A stretch of DNA of 64,000 nt from Desertimonas flava. Lineage in GTDB: Bacteria > Actinomycetota > Acidimicrobiia > Acidimicrobiales > Ilumatobacteraceae. How positions within the stretch are numbered: position 1 is the first letter of the stretch; every line of letters begins with the position of its first letter. The stretch lies in assembly GCF_003426815.1 (NCBI RefSeq), contig NZ_QKYK01000013.1, positions 1-64,000 of the forward strand, read 5' to 3'. The notes below the pieces were generated by a model. The model was not told where the DNA came from and searched no databases. It was given only the letters and a program-made list of their open reading frames with translations. Positions 51,439 to 60,689 of the stretch are shown here, in pieces. The position numbers and the translations under genes are program-made.

Positions 51439-51526
51439 CGTCGCCGACGCTCCCGTCGGCTCGTACTCGGAGCGGCGCGGGTAACCCAGAGCGCTGGCCC
51501 GCACCCCGGGGCCTACGGTCGTCCGT

Positions 51527-52447
51527 GTGCGAGTGGACTCCGAGGGCCTTCGGACCGGGCGTGCGTACCTGGACGACGTGACGACGCTCTTGCGGCTGGT
51601 CCGCCGCGCCCACCCGACGAAGGGCCTGTTCGAGGCCGCCGACCTGCAGTGGTGGTGGCGAGCGCCGCGTCCGACCGACGAGATTCCCCAACTCTTCTGG
51701 TTCGACGAGGACGGACGTCCGACGGCCGCCGTGATCGTCACGGCGTGGCGCGACCGGACCGCCCTCGATCCGATTCTCCTGCCCGACGCGACCGCCGAGT
51801 GGACCGATCAGGTCGTCGAGCGTGGTCTCGCTCACGCCGGGGCTTCCGGATTCGGGACCGTCCAGCTGGAGGCCGACCGATCCGACGAGACGCTGATCGC
51901 GGCGTTCGTCGAGCGCGGCTTCTCGATCGACGAGAACGAGCAGATGGTCGAGACCTGGATGGACGCCGACTCCCGGCCGGCGGTCAGCCCACTTGCGGAC
52001 GGGTACCGGCTGTTCACCCGCCTCGAGCGGGCCGGCTGCCCGCACCACATGGTGAGTAGGAACGGACCGGACACCGAGCGGCGCCTGAACGAGACGTCGC
52101 TGTATCGCCCGGACCTCGACCTGGTGGTGGTCGACCGGAACGACGACGATGCGGCGTACGCGTTGTTCTGGATGGACCCGGCGACAGCGACCGGCCTCGT
52201 CGAACCGATGCGGACCGAGGATGCCCATCAGCGGCAGGGCCTCGCCCGCCACGTGCTCATCCAAGGCCTCGAACGTCTGGCGGCGGCCGGGGCCAAGCGC
52301 ATCAAGATCTGCTTCGAAGCGGCCAACCCGGCGTCCAAGCACCTCTATCTCAGCGTGGGGTTCCGACCGGTCAAGGAGACCGTGACGCTGTCGGGCCCGA
52401 CGCTGGATCCGGCGTCCTCGCCGGGCGGTTGCGGGCCAGGGCGCTGA
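51527..52447 (+). CDS. Tandem GNAT-type acetyltransferase
   Basis: A 306-residue protein with a degenerate N-terminal GNAT half (VERGLAHAGASGFGTVQLEADRSDETLIAAFVERGFSID) and a C-terminal GNAT domain with the acetyl-CoA pyrophosphate loop VEPMRTEDAHQRQGLARHVLIQGLERLAAAGAKRIKICFEAANPASKHLYLSVGFRP. Substrate unknown. A TACGGT box ends 7 nt before GTG 51527. Its last 77 bases overlap the 3' end of the convergent AftD-like gene. Confidence 0.8.
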   Translation: MRVDSEGLRTGRAYLDDVTTLLRLVRRAHPTKGLFEAADLQWWWRAPRPTDEIPQLFWFDEDGRPTAAVIVTAWRDRTALDPILLPDATAEWTDQVVERGLAHAGASGFGTVQLEADRSDETLIAAFVERGFSIDENEQMVETWMDADSRPAVSPLADGYRLFTRLERAGCPHHMVSRNGPDTERRLNETSLYRPDLDLVVVDRNDDDAAYALFWMDPATATGLVEPMRTEDAHQRQGLARHVLIQGLERLAAAGAKRIKICFEAANPASKHLYLSVGFRPVKETVTLSGPTLDPASSPGGCGPGR

Positions 52448-55400
52448 CCCCGAGCGAGACGGCGAGGAACAGCCCGAGCCAGTGGAGGTGCTCGAAGTGG
52501 CCCGGGAAGCTGGGCGTCGGCTGCGGATGCTCGCGGCGCACGTACGTGATCACGTCGTGGGCGATCTTGACGAGTCCGGCGATGGTCACGTAGGCCGCGA
52601 CACGGACACGCCGTGTCGCCACGATGACGGCGCCGCCGGCGAGGCCCCACCACGCGTAACCCGGCTGCACGAACAGCGCGGCGGCTGCCGTGTAGACCGC
52701 CGCCGCGACGAGGCTCCGGCCGAGGCCGTCGGAGGGGCCGAGGAACCGGAAGCGGGCGGGTTCGACAGGGGGTGAGGGCGGGAGCCGTCGCTCGCGGATG
52801 ACGAGGACGACCGACGCGATGGCGGCCAGCCCGCTGATCGTCAGGGCGATGTCGAGTCGGCGTTGCACGGTCCAGGCGATCTCGACGGTGACGGGTCCGG
52901 CATCGTCGCCGCGTTCCTCCAGCGACGGGATCCACCAGCCGTTGAATCCACCGGCGATCAGCCGTGGCTCGCCGAGCGACTCGCCGTCGATGGTCGCCTT
53001 CCATCCGCGGTGGTATCCCTCGCCCTGGATCAGCCAGCAGCCGTCGTCGCAGCCGTCCACCTCGACCGTGCGGCCCGTCCGGGACTCGTCGACCACGGTC
53101 GCTGTGGCCGCGCCCGCCCCGGGGCCTGCCGAGATGCCTGGAGCCCTGACGCCGCCGAGCACGATGCGGTCGACGGTGAGCCCGATGCGGCGGGAGTCCT
53201 GACCGGTGACGAGATGCTCACCGGCTGCCAGCATCACCGGCGACGCCTCGCACACCGTGGCGGTCAACGCCGCGCCGTGCATCGCGTCGGCAACCTCACC
53301 CTCCACCCGCACGGGCACGGGCGTGCCGTCCACGGCCACGAGATCGTCACGGCACTCGGTCTCGAAGTGCTCGGGCACGGTCGATGGGGCGACGTTCTCC
53401 ACCTCCGACACCGCGGCGGGCATCAACACGGTGTCGGCATATCGAGCGTCGCGGGTGGTCTGCTCGACGAGCCCGACGATCCGCATCGTCGTCGTCCCGG
53501 AGGAGAAGCCCTCCGGCACAGTGAGCTCGGACCAGCCGTCGCTGGCGGGCGTGGGGACGTCGACCTCGACCGACTGGGCGCCCTGGCCGAGGACGACGCG
53601 GGTGATGCGCGAGTAGTTCCCGACGGGCTGGCGGATCCGCAGCGGCCGGCCGGGGTCGACGAGATCGACGGTGAGCGTCGATCCGTAGACCTGTCCGAAG
53701 GGCGTGATCCACGCCGTGGATTCGTCGCCGTCGGCCGCCGCCCAGCCGCCGGCCACCGGTGCCCCGGTGAGACGGCTCGACGCCGTCGGGCCGTCGATAC
53801 CCAGCAGGGAGGCGAGCACCACGTCGCTCGCCCGCCGATCGAGTCGCACGTCGCCGGCGACCTCCACCTCCTGCGCGAAGGGGACGTCGATGCGTCGCAC
53901 GATGCGCCACTCCGGATCGGTGCGCAGGCGATCGGTGGGACGCACGCGTTCGCGGGTGAGGACGTACACGACGGGCACGTCCAACTCACCGTCACGCAGC
54001 GCCGTCGTCAGGTCGGTGGGAACACTGACCACCTCTGGGCTGGGACCGAGCCCGGTGTCGATCTCGGCGAAGCCGACGCCGGCCCGGTCCGGTCCGACGG
54101 CGTGACGGCGGCCGGTCATCGATCCGAGGGAGATGCGGATGGTCGTCGGCCCGTCGGTGGCCGGGAACTCCACCGGTTGACCGGCGACGAGCGAACGGTC
54201 GTCGAGCGTCACGGAGAACCGTTCGCCGCCGTTGACGCTGATGCGCACGTCCCGCAGGTGGCGGACGTCGGCGAGGCCGTTGGGCTGGAGCAGCGTGACG
54301 TGGTCGACCCCGGCGTCGGTCTGCACCTCGATGAACTGGTTGGCCGGATCGAGCACCGTCCACGCCGTGTTGGGATCGCCGTCGATGGCCATCGCCGGAC
54401 GTGACTCGGGCTCGTACACGAACCGGGCGCCGTAGGCGGTGGCGATGGCACGAGTGGGGCCGTCGGACCTCGCCGTCGTCGACTCGGAGGGACCGTCGTC
54501 GGCGAAGACGTCGAGCCGGGCGTCGCCCGAGTCGGGCCACACCACGGCCGAGCCGGTGCCGGTCTCGGTGTAGCCGGTCGTCTCCTGGGAGCCGCGCCAG
54601 TTGCGAGCCCGGATGCGATTGGAGTCGGTGATGATCACGAAGCCCGCGTGGGCCGCAGCTTCGAGCAGCTCGTCGGTGTCGAGCGACGCGCTGTAGAGGA
54701 TCGCCTCGGACCCGTCGATGAGCCCGGCCGCCGCGGCGTCGACGAGACCGTCGCCGCTTCCCGACACGACGACGATGTCGCTGCTGGCGCGAATGATCGG
54801 GACGGGGTCGATCACGGAGACCAGCTCGACCGGCGCGATGGCGTCACCGATCACCGGTTCCGACAGCGACTGTTCGTCGACGACCGGCATCGCGGGGACG
54901 TTGACGACGGGTTCGCCGTACGGCTCGGGCCCGCCGAGATCGTTGGCGTCGTCGCTCGCCGCGACGGCGAAGAAGTCGGACGTCAGTTCCGGGCGGGGAG
55001 TGCGGAAGCGTTCGAACGCGACGTCGCCGGTGAGCCAGATCACGTCGGCACCGAGGAGCCGGGCGATCGGCGCGATGGCGGCGGCCTCCGGCCGTCCCTG
55101 CTGGAAGCGGTCGTCGAGCGCGTACAACAGGTCCATCGTCGCGGCCGAGCCGAGCGGCAACAGGTCGCGGGTGACGAGGGGGCGGTCGGTGAGTGCGGGC
55201 AGTGGGGGATCGACGGTGTAGCCCCATCGATACGCCCCGAACTCGGCGCCAGGGAGCTGGAGCACCCGATAGCCGCCGGGCAGCTCGTCGAGAGCTGCAG
55301 CCGCGTCGTACCAGGACGCCGGCGGGTACTCGGCGCGCTCCAACGCCGGGTCGACGAGCCGGTGCCCGACGAGGACCGGGAGGTTGCCGAGCGCGGCGAC

Positions 55401-56663
55401 GATCAACACGGCAGCGGCACCGAGGCGTAGCGACGGGCGTCGCCAGCCGATGGCGTCGACGAGGGCGCCGGCGCCGAGAGCGAGACCGATCGTCATCACG
55501 GGCAGGGCGCGTGTGCTCGAGCGCAGGGCGAGCGCCAGTCCCGACTCGCCGTCACCCCGGAACCAGTCGGCGAGCGGCGAGGGGTCGGTGAAGCGGTGGA
55601 CGCCGACGGCCAGCACGAGGCCGGTGAACGTGAGCACGACGGCATAGCGGCGGGCGGCGAAGCGGGTGACGGCGAGGCCGGCGACGGAGACGATGACCAG
55701 GGCGAATCCGAGATAGAGCGGTGCCGTGTGGGTCATGTAGTCGCGTCCGGCCGTGGTGGTGGGTGCGAACGCCGAGCTGACGTACGTCAGCCAGTAGCCG
55801 AGCGAGCGCCAGACCTCGACCGACGTGGCGGTGAGGCTGACGTCCTGGAGCGACTCGGAGAAGGCCAGGAGGTCGGCTCCCTCCTTGCTCTGGATGCTCT
55901 GCATCATCAGCCACCAGGCCGACGTGAGGATGCTGAGGCCGCCGATCTTCGCGGCGGTCACCGCCGCGGTTCGCGGAGCGATGCGGCGCTCGGCGGCCGA
56001 CACGATCAGCCACAGGACCGGCGCCGGGGCGATCATCGTCACGGCCGTTCCGTTGACCGAGCCGACCGAGGCCACCACGAGGGCGCACAGAGCGGCGTCG
56101 CGCCACTTCGATCGCGTCGCGGCGCCGACGGTGAGGCCGATGATCCAGCCGAGGCCGGCCCAGGGGAGCAGCATCGACGACGTCCGGGAGATGTACGGCA
56201 CGAGGTAGGGCGACAGCTGGTAGAGCAGACCGGCGGCCACCGCGGCGACGAGCGAGAGGCCGAGCCGCCGAGCCGCCCAGGCGACGCCCGCGCCGGCGGC
56301 GAACATGATCGTGCCGATCCAGAGCCGATGTGCGACCCAGTCGGGCAGCCCGACAGCCTGGGCGACCGTGTACCACGGGCCGGTCGGCCAGAGGTAGGCG
56401 ATGATCTGGTGGGGGACCCAGCCGGCGAACTGGCGGGCATCGAAGCTCCAGATCGAGTCCGACAGCAGCCGCCCGGGGTCGAGGTACAGGTAGAGCTTGG
56501 TGTCGGACGGCATGCGGCCGGGCGACGACATCAGCGACGGCACGTAGGCGAGCAGGGCCATCACCGCGGCGCCGATCAGCCAGAGCGGGCGGCGCGCGGT
56601 GAGGCGATGGGCGGTCGACCGGGTCTGGTCCGGCCTCGCGGCGACGGTGATCGCCGCGCTCAT
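52371..56663 (-). CDS. aftD: AftD-like alpha-(1->3)-arabinofuranosyltransferase
   Basis: A 1430-residue GT-C transferase, almost the length of mycobacterial AftD (about 1400). N-terminal first loop PGRMPSDTKLYLYLDPGRLLSDSIWSFDARQFAGWVPHQIIAYLWPTGPWYTVAQAVGLPDWVAHRLWIG matches the DUF3367/AftD pattern, including the acidic residues for decaprenyl-phosphate-arabinose. About ten helices follow; then a long extracytoplasmic part with two discoidin-like carbohydrate-binding regions (about 745-830, AMAIDGDPNTAWTVLDP..., and about 930-1080, AADGDESTAWITP...), and C-terminal helices ending FEHLHWLGLFLAVSLGVSALAR. Expected to add alpha-1,3-arabinofuranose to a surface glycan. It overlaps the upstream epimerase gene by ATGA. 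Confidence 0.85.
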   Translation of the reverse strand: MSAAITVAARPDQTRSTAHRLTARRPLWLIGAAVMALLAYVPSLMSSPGRMPSDTKLYLYLDPGRLLSDSIWSFDARQFAGWVPHQIIAYLWPTGPWYTVAQAVGLPDWVAHRLWIGTIMFAAGAGVAWAARRLGLSLVAAVAAGLLYQLSPYLVPYISRTSSMLLPWAGLGWIIGLTVGAATRSKWRDAALCALVVASVGSVNGTAVTMIAPAPVLWLIVSAAERRIAPRTAAVTAAKIGGLSILTSAWWLMMQSIQSKEGADLLAFSESLQDVSLTATSVEVWRSLGYWLTYVSSAFAPTTTAGRDYMTHTAPLYLGFALVIVSVAGLAVTRFAARRYAVVLTFTGLVLAVGVHRFTDPSPLADWFRGDGESGLALALRSSTRALPVMTIGLALGAGALVDAIGWRRPSLRLGAAAVLIVAALGNLPVLVGHRLVDPALERAEYPPASWYDAAAALDELPGGYRVLQLPGAEFGAYRWGYTVDPPLPALTDRPLVTRDLLPLGSAATMDLLYALDDRFQQGRPEAAAIAPIARLLGADVIWLTGDVAFERFRTPRPELTSDFFAVAASDDANDLGGPEPYGEPVVNVPAMPVVDEQSLSEPVIGDAIAPVELVSVIDPVPIIRASSDIVVVSGSGDGLVDAAAAGLIDGSEAILYSASLDTDELLEAAAHAGFVIITDSNRIRARNWRGSQETTGYTETGTGSAVVWPDSGDARLDVFADDGPSESTTARSDGPTRAIATAYGARFVYEPESRPAMAIDGDPNTAWTVLDPANQFIEVQTDAGVDHVTLLQPNGLADVRHLRDVRISVNGGERFSVTLDDRSLVAGQPVEFPATDGPTTIRISLGSMTGRRHAVGPDRAGVGFAEIDTGLGPSPEVVSVPTDLTTALRDGELDVPVVYVLTRERVRPTDRLRTDPEWRIVRRIDVPFAQEVEVAGDVRLDRRASDVVLASLLGIDGPTASSRLTGAPVAGGWAAADGDESTAWITPFGQVYGSTLTVDLVDPGRPLRIRQPVGNYSRITRVVLGQGAQSVEVDVPTPASDGWSELTVPEGFSSGTTTMRIVGLVEQTTRDARYADTVLMPAAVSEVENVAPSTVPEHFETECRDDLVAVDGTPVPVRVEGEVADAMHGAALTATVCEASPVMLAAGEHLVTGQDSRRIGLTVDRIVLGGVRAPGISAGPGAGAATATVVDESRTGRTVEVDGCDDGCWLIQGEGYHRGWKATIDGESLGEPRLIAGGFNGWWIPSLEERGDDAGPVTVEIAWTVQRRLDIALTISGLAAIASVVLVIRERRLPPSPPVEPARFRFLGPSDGLGRSLVAAAVYTAAAALFVQPGYAWWGLAGGAVIVATRRVRVAAYVTIAGLVKIAHDVITYVRREHPQPTPSFPGHFEHLHWLGLFLAVSLGVSALARNRPARTPDPASGPTASRSP

Positions 56664-57703
56664 AGCGCCTTGACGGCGGCCTTGAGCGCCGACAGCAGCC
56701 GTGACGACGCGCTCCGGCGGTGGTGTGACGCCGACTCGCCAGCGGCGGCCGCCTCACGGTGCTGGACGAACCAGTCGTAGCTGTCGGCGAACATCTCGTC
56801 GTTGGAGTAGCGCGGCACCCAGCCGAGCCGCTCGGTGGCGTGAGAGATGTCGAACCACATGGAGCGGGAGTACATCAACCAGTGGTACGGCGCGAACGGC
56901 GTGAGACCTGCTGCGGCCGTGAGCCGCATGGCGGCGGCGGCCGGGCGGGCGGGCAGTGACCGCACCCGGGCTCCTGTGCCGGCGTGGTCGCAGACGTGCT
57001 GGACGGCCTCGCGCATCGTGCCGAAGCGGTCGGTCCCACCGTTGAACACGGCGGGACCTGGTGAGTCGGCGGCGGCGACGCAGAGGGCGGCGAGGTCGTC
57101 GGCGTGGACGAACTGGTAGCGATTCGATCCGTCGCCGAGCACGAAGGGGTCGGCCCCGTCGGCGATCCAGTCGAAGAGGATGCCGAAGATGCCGAGGCGG
57201 CCGTGACCGAGGATCGTGCGCGGCCGCACGATCGACACGTCGAGCCTGTCTTCGGCGGTGGCCCGGAGGCAGGCCCACTCGGCGGCGAGCTTCGCCGCAC
57301 CGTAGGCCTCCTCCGGTTTCGGTACCGTGGTGGGCAGGACGGGGTTGACGTCGGGGATGCCGAACACCGCGCTCGACGACGTGTGCACGACCTTGGCGAC
57401 GCCGGCGTCGGCCGCTGCCTCGAGCAGGCGATCGGTACCGTCGACGTTCACGCTGCGTAGCAGCCGATCATCGCGGGCGAGGGGGACCTGAGCGACGTTG
57501 TGGTACACGACGTCGATGCCGTCGACGGCCTCACGAATGCTCGACCGGTCGCGAATGTCGCCGACGATCACCTCCACACTGGCGGGCTGATGCCCCGTCG
57601 AGTCGATGTCGAACACGCGCACCGAGTCACCGCGCTCGAGCAGGTGACGGACGAGCAGCGACCCGAAGTAGCCGTTGCCGCCGGTGACCAAGGCGGTGCT
57701 CAC
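56660..57703 (-). CDS. NAD-dependent epimerase/dehydratase
   Basis: A 347-residue extended SDR. NAD motif VTGGNGYFGSLLVRHLL, NVAQVPLARDD...VNVDGTDRLLEAAADAG, active-site TSSSAVFG...YGAAKLAAEW (Tyr-x-x-x-Lys). The sequence resembles sugar-nucleotide 4-epimerases and 3-beta-HSD-like proteins; substrate uncertain. The GTG start (57703) overlaps the previous stop, and the end overlaps the AftD start, so it is tightly coupled. The C-terminus is basic and Ala-rich. Confidence 0.87.
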   Translation of the reverse strand: MSTALVTGGNGYFGSLLVRHLLERGDSVRVFDIDSTGHQPASVEVIVGDIRDRSSIREAVDGIDVVYHNVAQVPLARDDRLLRSVNVDGTDRLLEAAADAGVAKVVHTSSSAVFGIPDVNPVLPTTVPKPEEAYGAAKLAAEWACLRATAEDRLDVSIVRPRTILGHGRLGIFGILFDWIADGADPFVLGDGSNRYQFVHADDLAALCVAAADSPGPAVFNGGTDRFGTMREAVQHVCDHAGTGARVRSLPARPAAAAMRLTAAAGLTPFAPYHWLMYSRSMWFDISHATERLGWVPRYSNDEMFADSYDWFVQHREAAAAGESASHHRRSASSRLLSALKAAVKAL

Positions 57704-58773
57704 AGTGTCAGCCCCTGGTCGAGGCACCACCGGACGCTGCGACGCATCCCCTCGGCGAGATCGATCTCGGGGTCGTAGCCGAGCTCGTCGCGGGCCGCCG
57801 TGATGTCGCACGCGATCGTGTGGCCGAGCTCACCGAGCACGTGGAGCTGGGCGTTGTAGCGGCCGGTGGCCTGGATGACGCGGTCGAGTCGTTCTGCGAC
57901 CGTGCTCGCCAGGCCGGGCAGCCGGATCTGGCGGGAGGCGACGTCGAGGCCGGCGCTGGCGAGCGCCTGTTTGACTGCGGCGACGATCTCGGTGATGGCG
58001 TAGGGCTCGGCGTCGGCGATCCACCACCCCCGTCCCGGAGGAGTCTCGGTGAGCTCGGCGGCGACCACGCCCTGCACGAGGTTCTCGACGTACACCATCG
58101 AGCGTCGCTGTCCGCCGCCGGCGACGACGGGGAAGCGCCCGGTGCGGATCATCGTGAAGAACGTCGTCTGGCGGGCCGGCTGGTGGGGTCCGTAGAACCA
58201 TGGCGGCCGCACGATGACGGCGTCGAGGCCCGAACCGACCTCGTCGAGCAGGCGCCGCTCGGCGCGCATCTTGGATCGCCCGTAGCCGAGATATGGGTGG
58301 TAGGGCTCCTCGTTGCGGAAGCGGTCGTCGGGGTGGGCGTTGGTACCGAAGGGGCTGTTCGACGAGATGTGGACGACGCGGCGGACACCGTTGCGCCGCG
58401 CCGCCGCGGCGACGTTCTGCGTGCCCCGGGTGTTGACCTCGATGAAGTCGCCCGTGGAGCTCGGATGGATCACGCCGGCCGCGTGCACGACGTCGGTGAC
58501 GCCGGCGAGATCGGCGAAGAGCTCTCTGACCCCAGCGGTGGAGCGGACGTCGCCGACGACCACATCGAGCCGAGGGTCGCGGGGAAGCGTGGCGGCGTCG
58601 TCGTCCGGCCCGAGCAGGGCGCGGATCCGGCCCGGCCGTGCGTACGGCCCGTCCCGATCGAGGAGCGCAGCCAGGAACGCCCGTCCGAACCAGCCGGCAG
58701 CACCGGTGACGATCGTCAGGTCCGGCGTCCCCCGGCGCGCGACGGCGGACGGCACCGGCGGCTCAGTGGTCAC
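57700..58773 (-). CDS. NAD-dependent epimerase/dehydratase (second)
   Basis: A 357-residue extended SDR. NAD motif IVTGAAGWFGRAFLAALLDR, VVHAAGVIHPSSTGDFIEVNTRGTQNVAAAAR, active-site SSNSPFG...YGRSKMRAER. The C-terminus has a basic/neutral extension. It differs from the neighbouring SDR by more than a recent duplication would allow. Its first 11 bases overlap the end of the GMC oxidoreductase gene. The substrate may be a polyprenyl-linked or nucleotide sugar (inference). Confidence 0.87.
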   Translation of the reverse strand: MTTEPPVPSAVARRGTPDLTIVTGAAGWFGRAFLAALLDRDGPYARPGRIRALLGPDDDAATLPRDPRLDVVVGDVRSTAGVRELFADLAGVTDVVHAAGVIHPSSTGDFIEVNTRGTQNVAAAARRNGVRRVVHISSNSPFGTNAHPDDRFRNEEPYHPYLGYGRSKMRAERRLLDEVGSGLDAVIVRPPWFYGPHQPARQTTFFTMIRTGRFPVVAGGGQRRSMVYVENLVQGVVAAELTETPPGRGWWIADAEPYAITEIVAAVKQALASAGLDVASRQIRLPGLASTVAERLDRVIQATGRYNAQLHVLGELGHTIACDITAARDELGYDPEIDLAEGMRRSVRWCLDQGLTL

Positions 58774-60205
58774 CGCGTCCTCCGGCGAGGAAGTGGCGAG
58801 CGTTTCGCAAGGCGACCGCCATGATCGACGCCTGCGGGTTCACACCGGGCGCGTCGGGAAGGAGCGAGGCGTCGTTGACGTACACGTTGGCGGTTCCGAG
58901 AAGCCGCCCGAACGAGTCGGTGGCGGATCGCCCCGGGTCGCCGCCCATCGGGACGGTGGAGCACAGGTGCACCGTCATCACGCTCGCACTCGATGCGCGG
59001 AACGTTCCGCGCAGCGCAGCGAGATCACCGCGGCCGGTGACGACCGGTGCTCCGCGGTATGACGGGAAGACCTCGCGAGCGCCGGCTTCGAGCATCACCA
59101 GGGCGAGCCGGGCGAGGCCTTGGCCGAGCAGATCGCGGTCCCGGCGGGTGAGGTGATACGTCACCAGAGGGTCGGGCACACCGGGAACACTGATCACGCG
59201 ACCGCGGCCTTCGCTGGTGATCGCCGCGTAGTAGACGGCGATCTGCTTCCACTGCTCGATCGCCGGGCCGAACCTCGGCCAGGCGTCGGACAGCGAGAGG
59301 GCGATGAGACCGGGGCTGGACGCCGACCCGCCGAAGGAGAGGTCGGGGGCGAACTCCTTCACCTGGTGGACCGGCACGTCGTCGGGGACGTTCATCTCGT
59401 GGTCGAAGCGGGCGGCGAGCTTCACCGTCGGGTGGACCGCGAGGCTGGTCCCGATGCGGTGGCGCCAGCCCGAGCGCTGGAGGAGCGCAGGTGTCTGGAT
59501 CGCGCCGCCGCAGACGATCACGTCGGCGAAGTGGACGGTCGACCTGTTGCCGGAGCGGTCGATGAGTCGCGCCGACACGGCTCGGTCTCCCACACGTTCG
59601 AGTCGCTGCACCCGGTTGCCGGTGAGCAGGCGGGCACCTGCACGAAGGGCGCGTGGCAGGTACGTCTCGGTCATGCTCAGGCGCCGAGCGGCCGGGGTGC
59701 CCTGAGAGCCGTGCTCGTACGCCATCCAGCGGGGGATCTCGTCGGCCGCCCAGCCGAGACGCTGGGCGCCGTGCTGGAGTGCGGCGCTGGCGGCGATGGG
59801 GTCACCGGGGAGCGTCTGCACGCTCAGCTCGCGTTCGAGCTCGTCGCAAATGGTGTAGATGTCGGCGGTGTCGAACTGCTCGATGTGATGATCGTCGCGC
59901 CAGCGCGTCAGCACGTCCTCGGGCGGCCGGCGGTAGAGGCCGGAGTTGATCTCGGTGCCGCCCCCGGCGCAGCAGGCCTCGGTGTAGGCGATGGACGGGC
60001 GACCGATCGCCGCCGTCACGCCGCCGGCGCGGTACTGGCGGTCCATCTGGTCGAGGGAGAACGGCACGACCTCGCCCTGGCGCACGTCGGGACCCTCCTC
60101 GACGACGAGCACATCGAGGCCGGCCTCGGCGAGCAGAGCCGCCGTCGGCGCCCCTCCGGCCCCCGAGCCGACCACCAGCACGTCGGCGGTGAGCACCGCA
60201 CTCAC
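58763..60205 (-). CDS. GMC-family FAD oxidoreductase
   Basis: A 480-residue flavoprotein. ADP-binding motif VLVVGSGAGGAPTAALLAEAG, second signature ACCAGGGTEINSG, catalytic-His region VMTVHLCSTVPMGGDPGRS, and the closing DASLLPDAPGVNPQASIMAVALRNARHFL. Typical substrates are alcohols, sugars or sterols. It overlaps the small upstream gene by GTGA and the epimerase gene by 11 bp. The two are probably partners: some membrane-bound GMC dehydrogenases need a small subunit. Confidence 0.9.
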   Translation of the reverse strand: MSAVLTADVLVVGSGAGGAPTAALLAEAGLDVLVVEEGPDVRQGEVVPFSLDQMDRQYRAGGVTAAIGRPSIAYTEACCAGGGTEINSGLYRRPPEDVLTRWRDDHHIEQFDTADIYTICDELERELSVQTLPGDPIAASAALQHGAQRLGWAADEIPRWMAYEHGSQGTPAARRLSMTETYLPRALRAGARLLTGNRVQRLERVGDRAVSARLIDRSGNRSTVHFADVIVCGGAIQTPALLQRSGWRHRIGTSLAVHPTVKLAARFDHEMNVPDDVPVHQVKEFAPDLSFGGSASSPGLIALSLSDAWPRFGPAIEQWKQIAVYYAAITSEGRGRVISVPGVPDPLVTYHLTRRDRDLLGQGLARLALVMLEAGAREVFPSYRGAPVVTGRGDLAALRGTFRASSASVMTVHLCSTVPMGGDPGRSATDSFGRLLGTANVYVNDASLLPDAPGVNPQASIMAVALRNARHFLAGGRGDH

Positions 60206-60567
60206 GGCAGCGGCGCCCCATCAGCGGCGGTGTCCGGCCACGTCTCCCAGATGTAGGCGTACGCCAGCGACCGCACGAGACGGAGGTACTCACCGGCGAG
60301 GGGGAGCGGCACGCGATCCAGCAGCCCCACGGTGCGTTCGACCCCGGCGATCGCGGCGGCGACGCCGGTCACGGCGGCAACGGCCGCAACGCCGAGGTGC
60401 ATCGGTGCCGGCAGCCGGGCGGCGCGGCGAGCCACGAAGCGGCGGACCTCATCGCGACGGGACGGCGGAAGCTGCGGGAAGTCGTGAGCCAGCACGGCAT
60501 TGGTGAAGCGGTCGATTCGGCCGGTCGGCAGCCAGGTGAGCAGCCGGTCCGGCAGCAGCGACGACAT
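60202..60567 (-). CDS. Small protein upstream of GMC oxidoreductase
   Basis: A 121-residue protein: LLPDRLLTWLPTGRIDRFTNAVLAHDFPQLPPSRRDEVRRFVARRAARLPAPMHLGVAAVAAVTGVAAAIAG, then VRSLAYAYIWETWPDTAAD. One hydrophobic helix (HLGVAAVAAVTGVAAAIAG). Its position and size recall the small subunits of membrane-bound GMC dehydrogenases (gluconate 2-dehydrogenase subunit 3-like), but no signal peptide is seen; that role is inference. First gene of the operon. Confidence 0.65.
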   Translation of the reverse strand: MSSLLPDRLLTWLPTGRIDRFTNAVLAHDFPQLPPSRRDEVRRFVARRAARLPAPMHLGVAAVAAVTGVAAAIAGVERTVGLLDRVPLPLAGEYLRLVRSLAYAYIWETWPDTAADGAPLP

Positions 60568-60689
60568 CTGGGGAGAATCTAGACGGCGCCGCTGCTACAC
60601 GCGGTAACAGACCCCTGACCTGGTGCCCGTCCGCCGTCGCCGTTCAAATCTGTGGACGGACCGAGCCGTGGTTCCTACGGTGCGGCGCC

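Noticed and set aside
52371-56663. EmbA/B/C-type arabinosyltransferase
   Set aside because: The first-loop sequence, length and discoidin-like regions match AftD/DUF3367 rather than Emb proteins.
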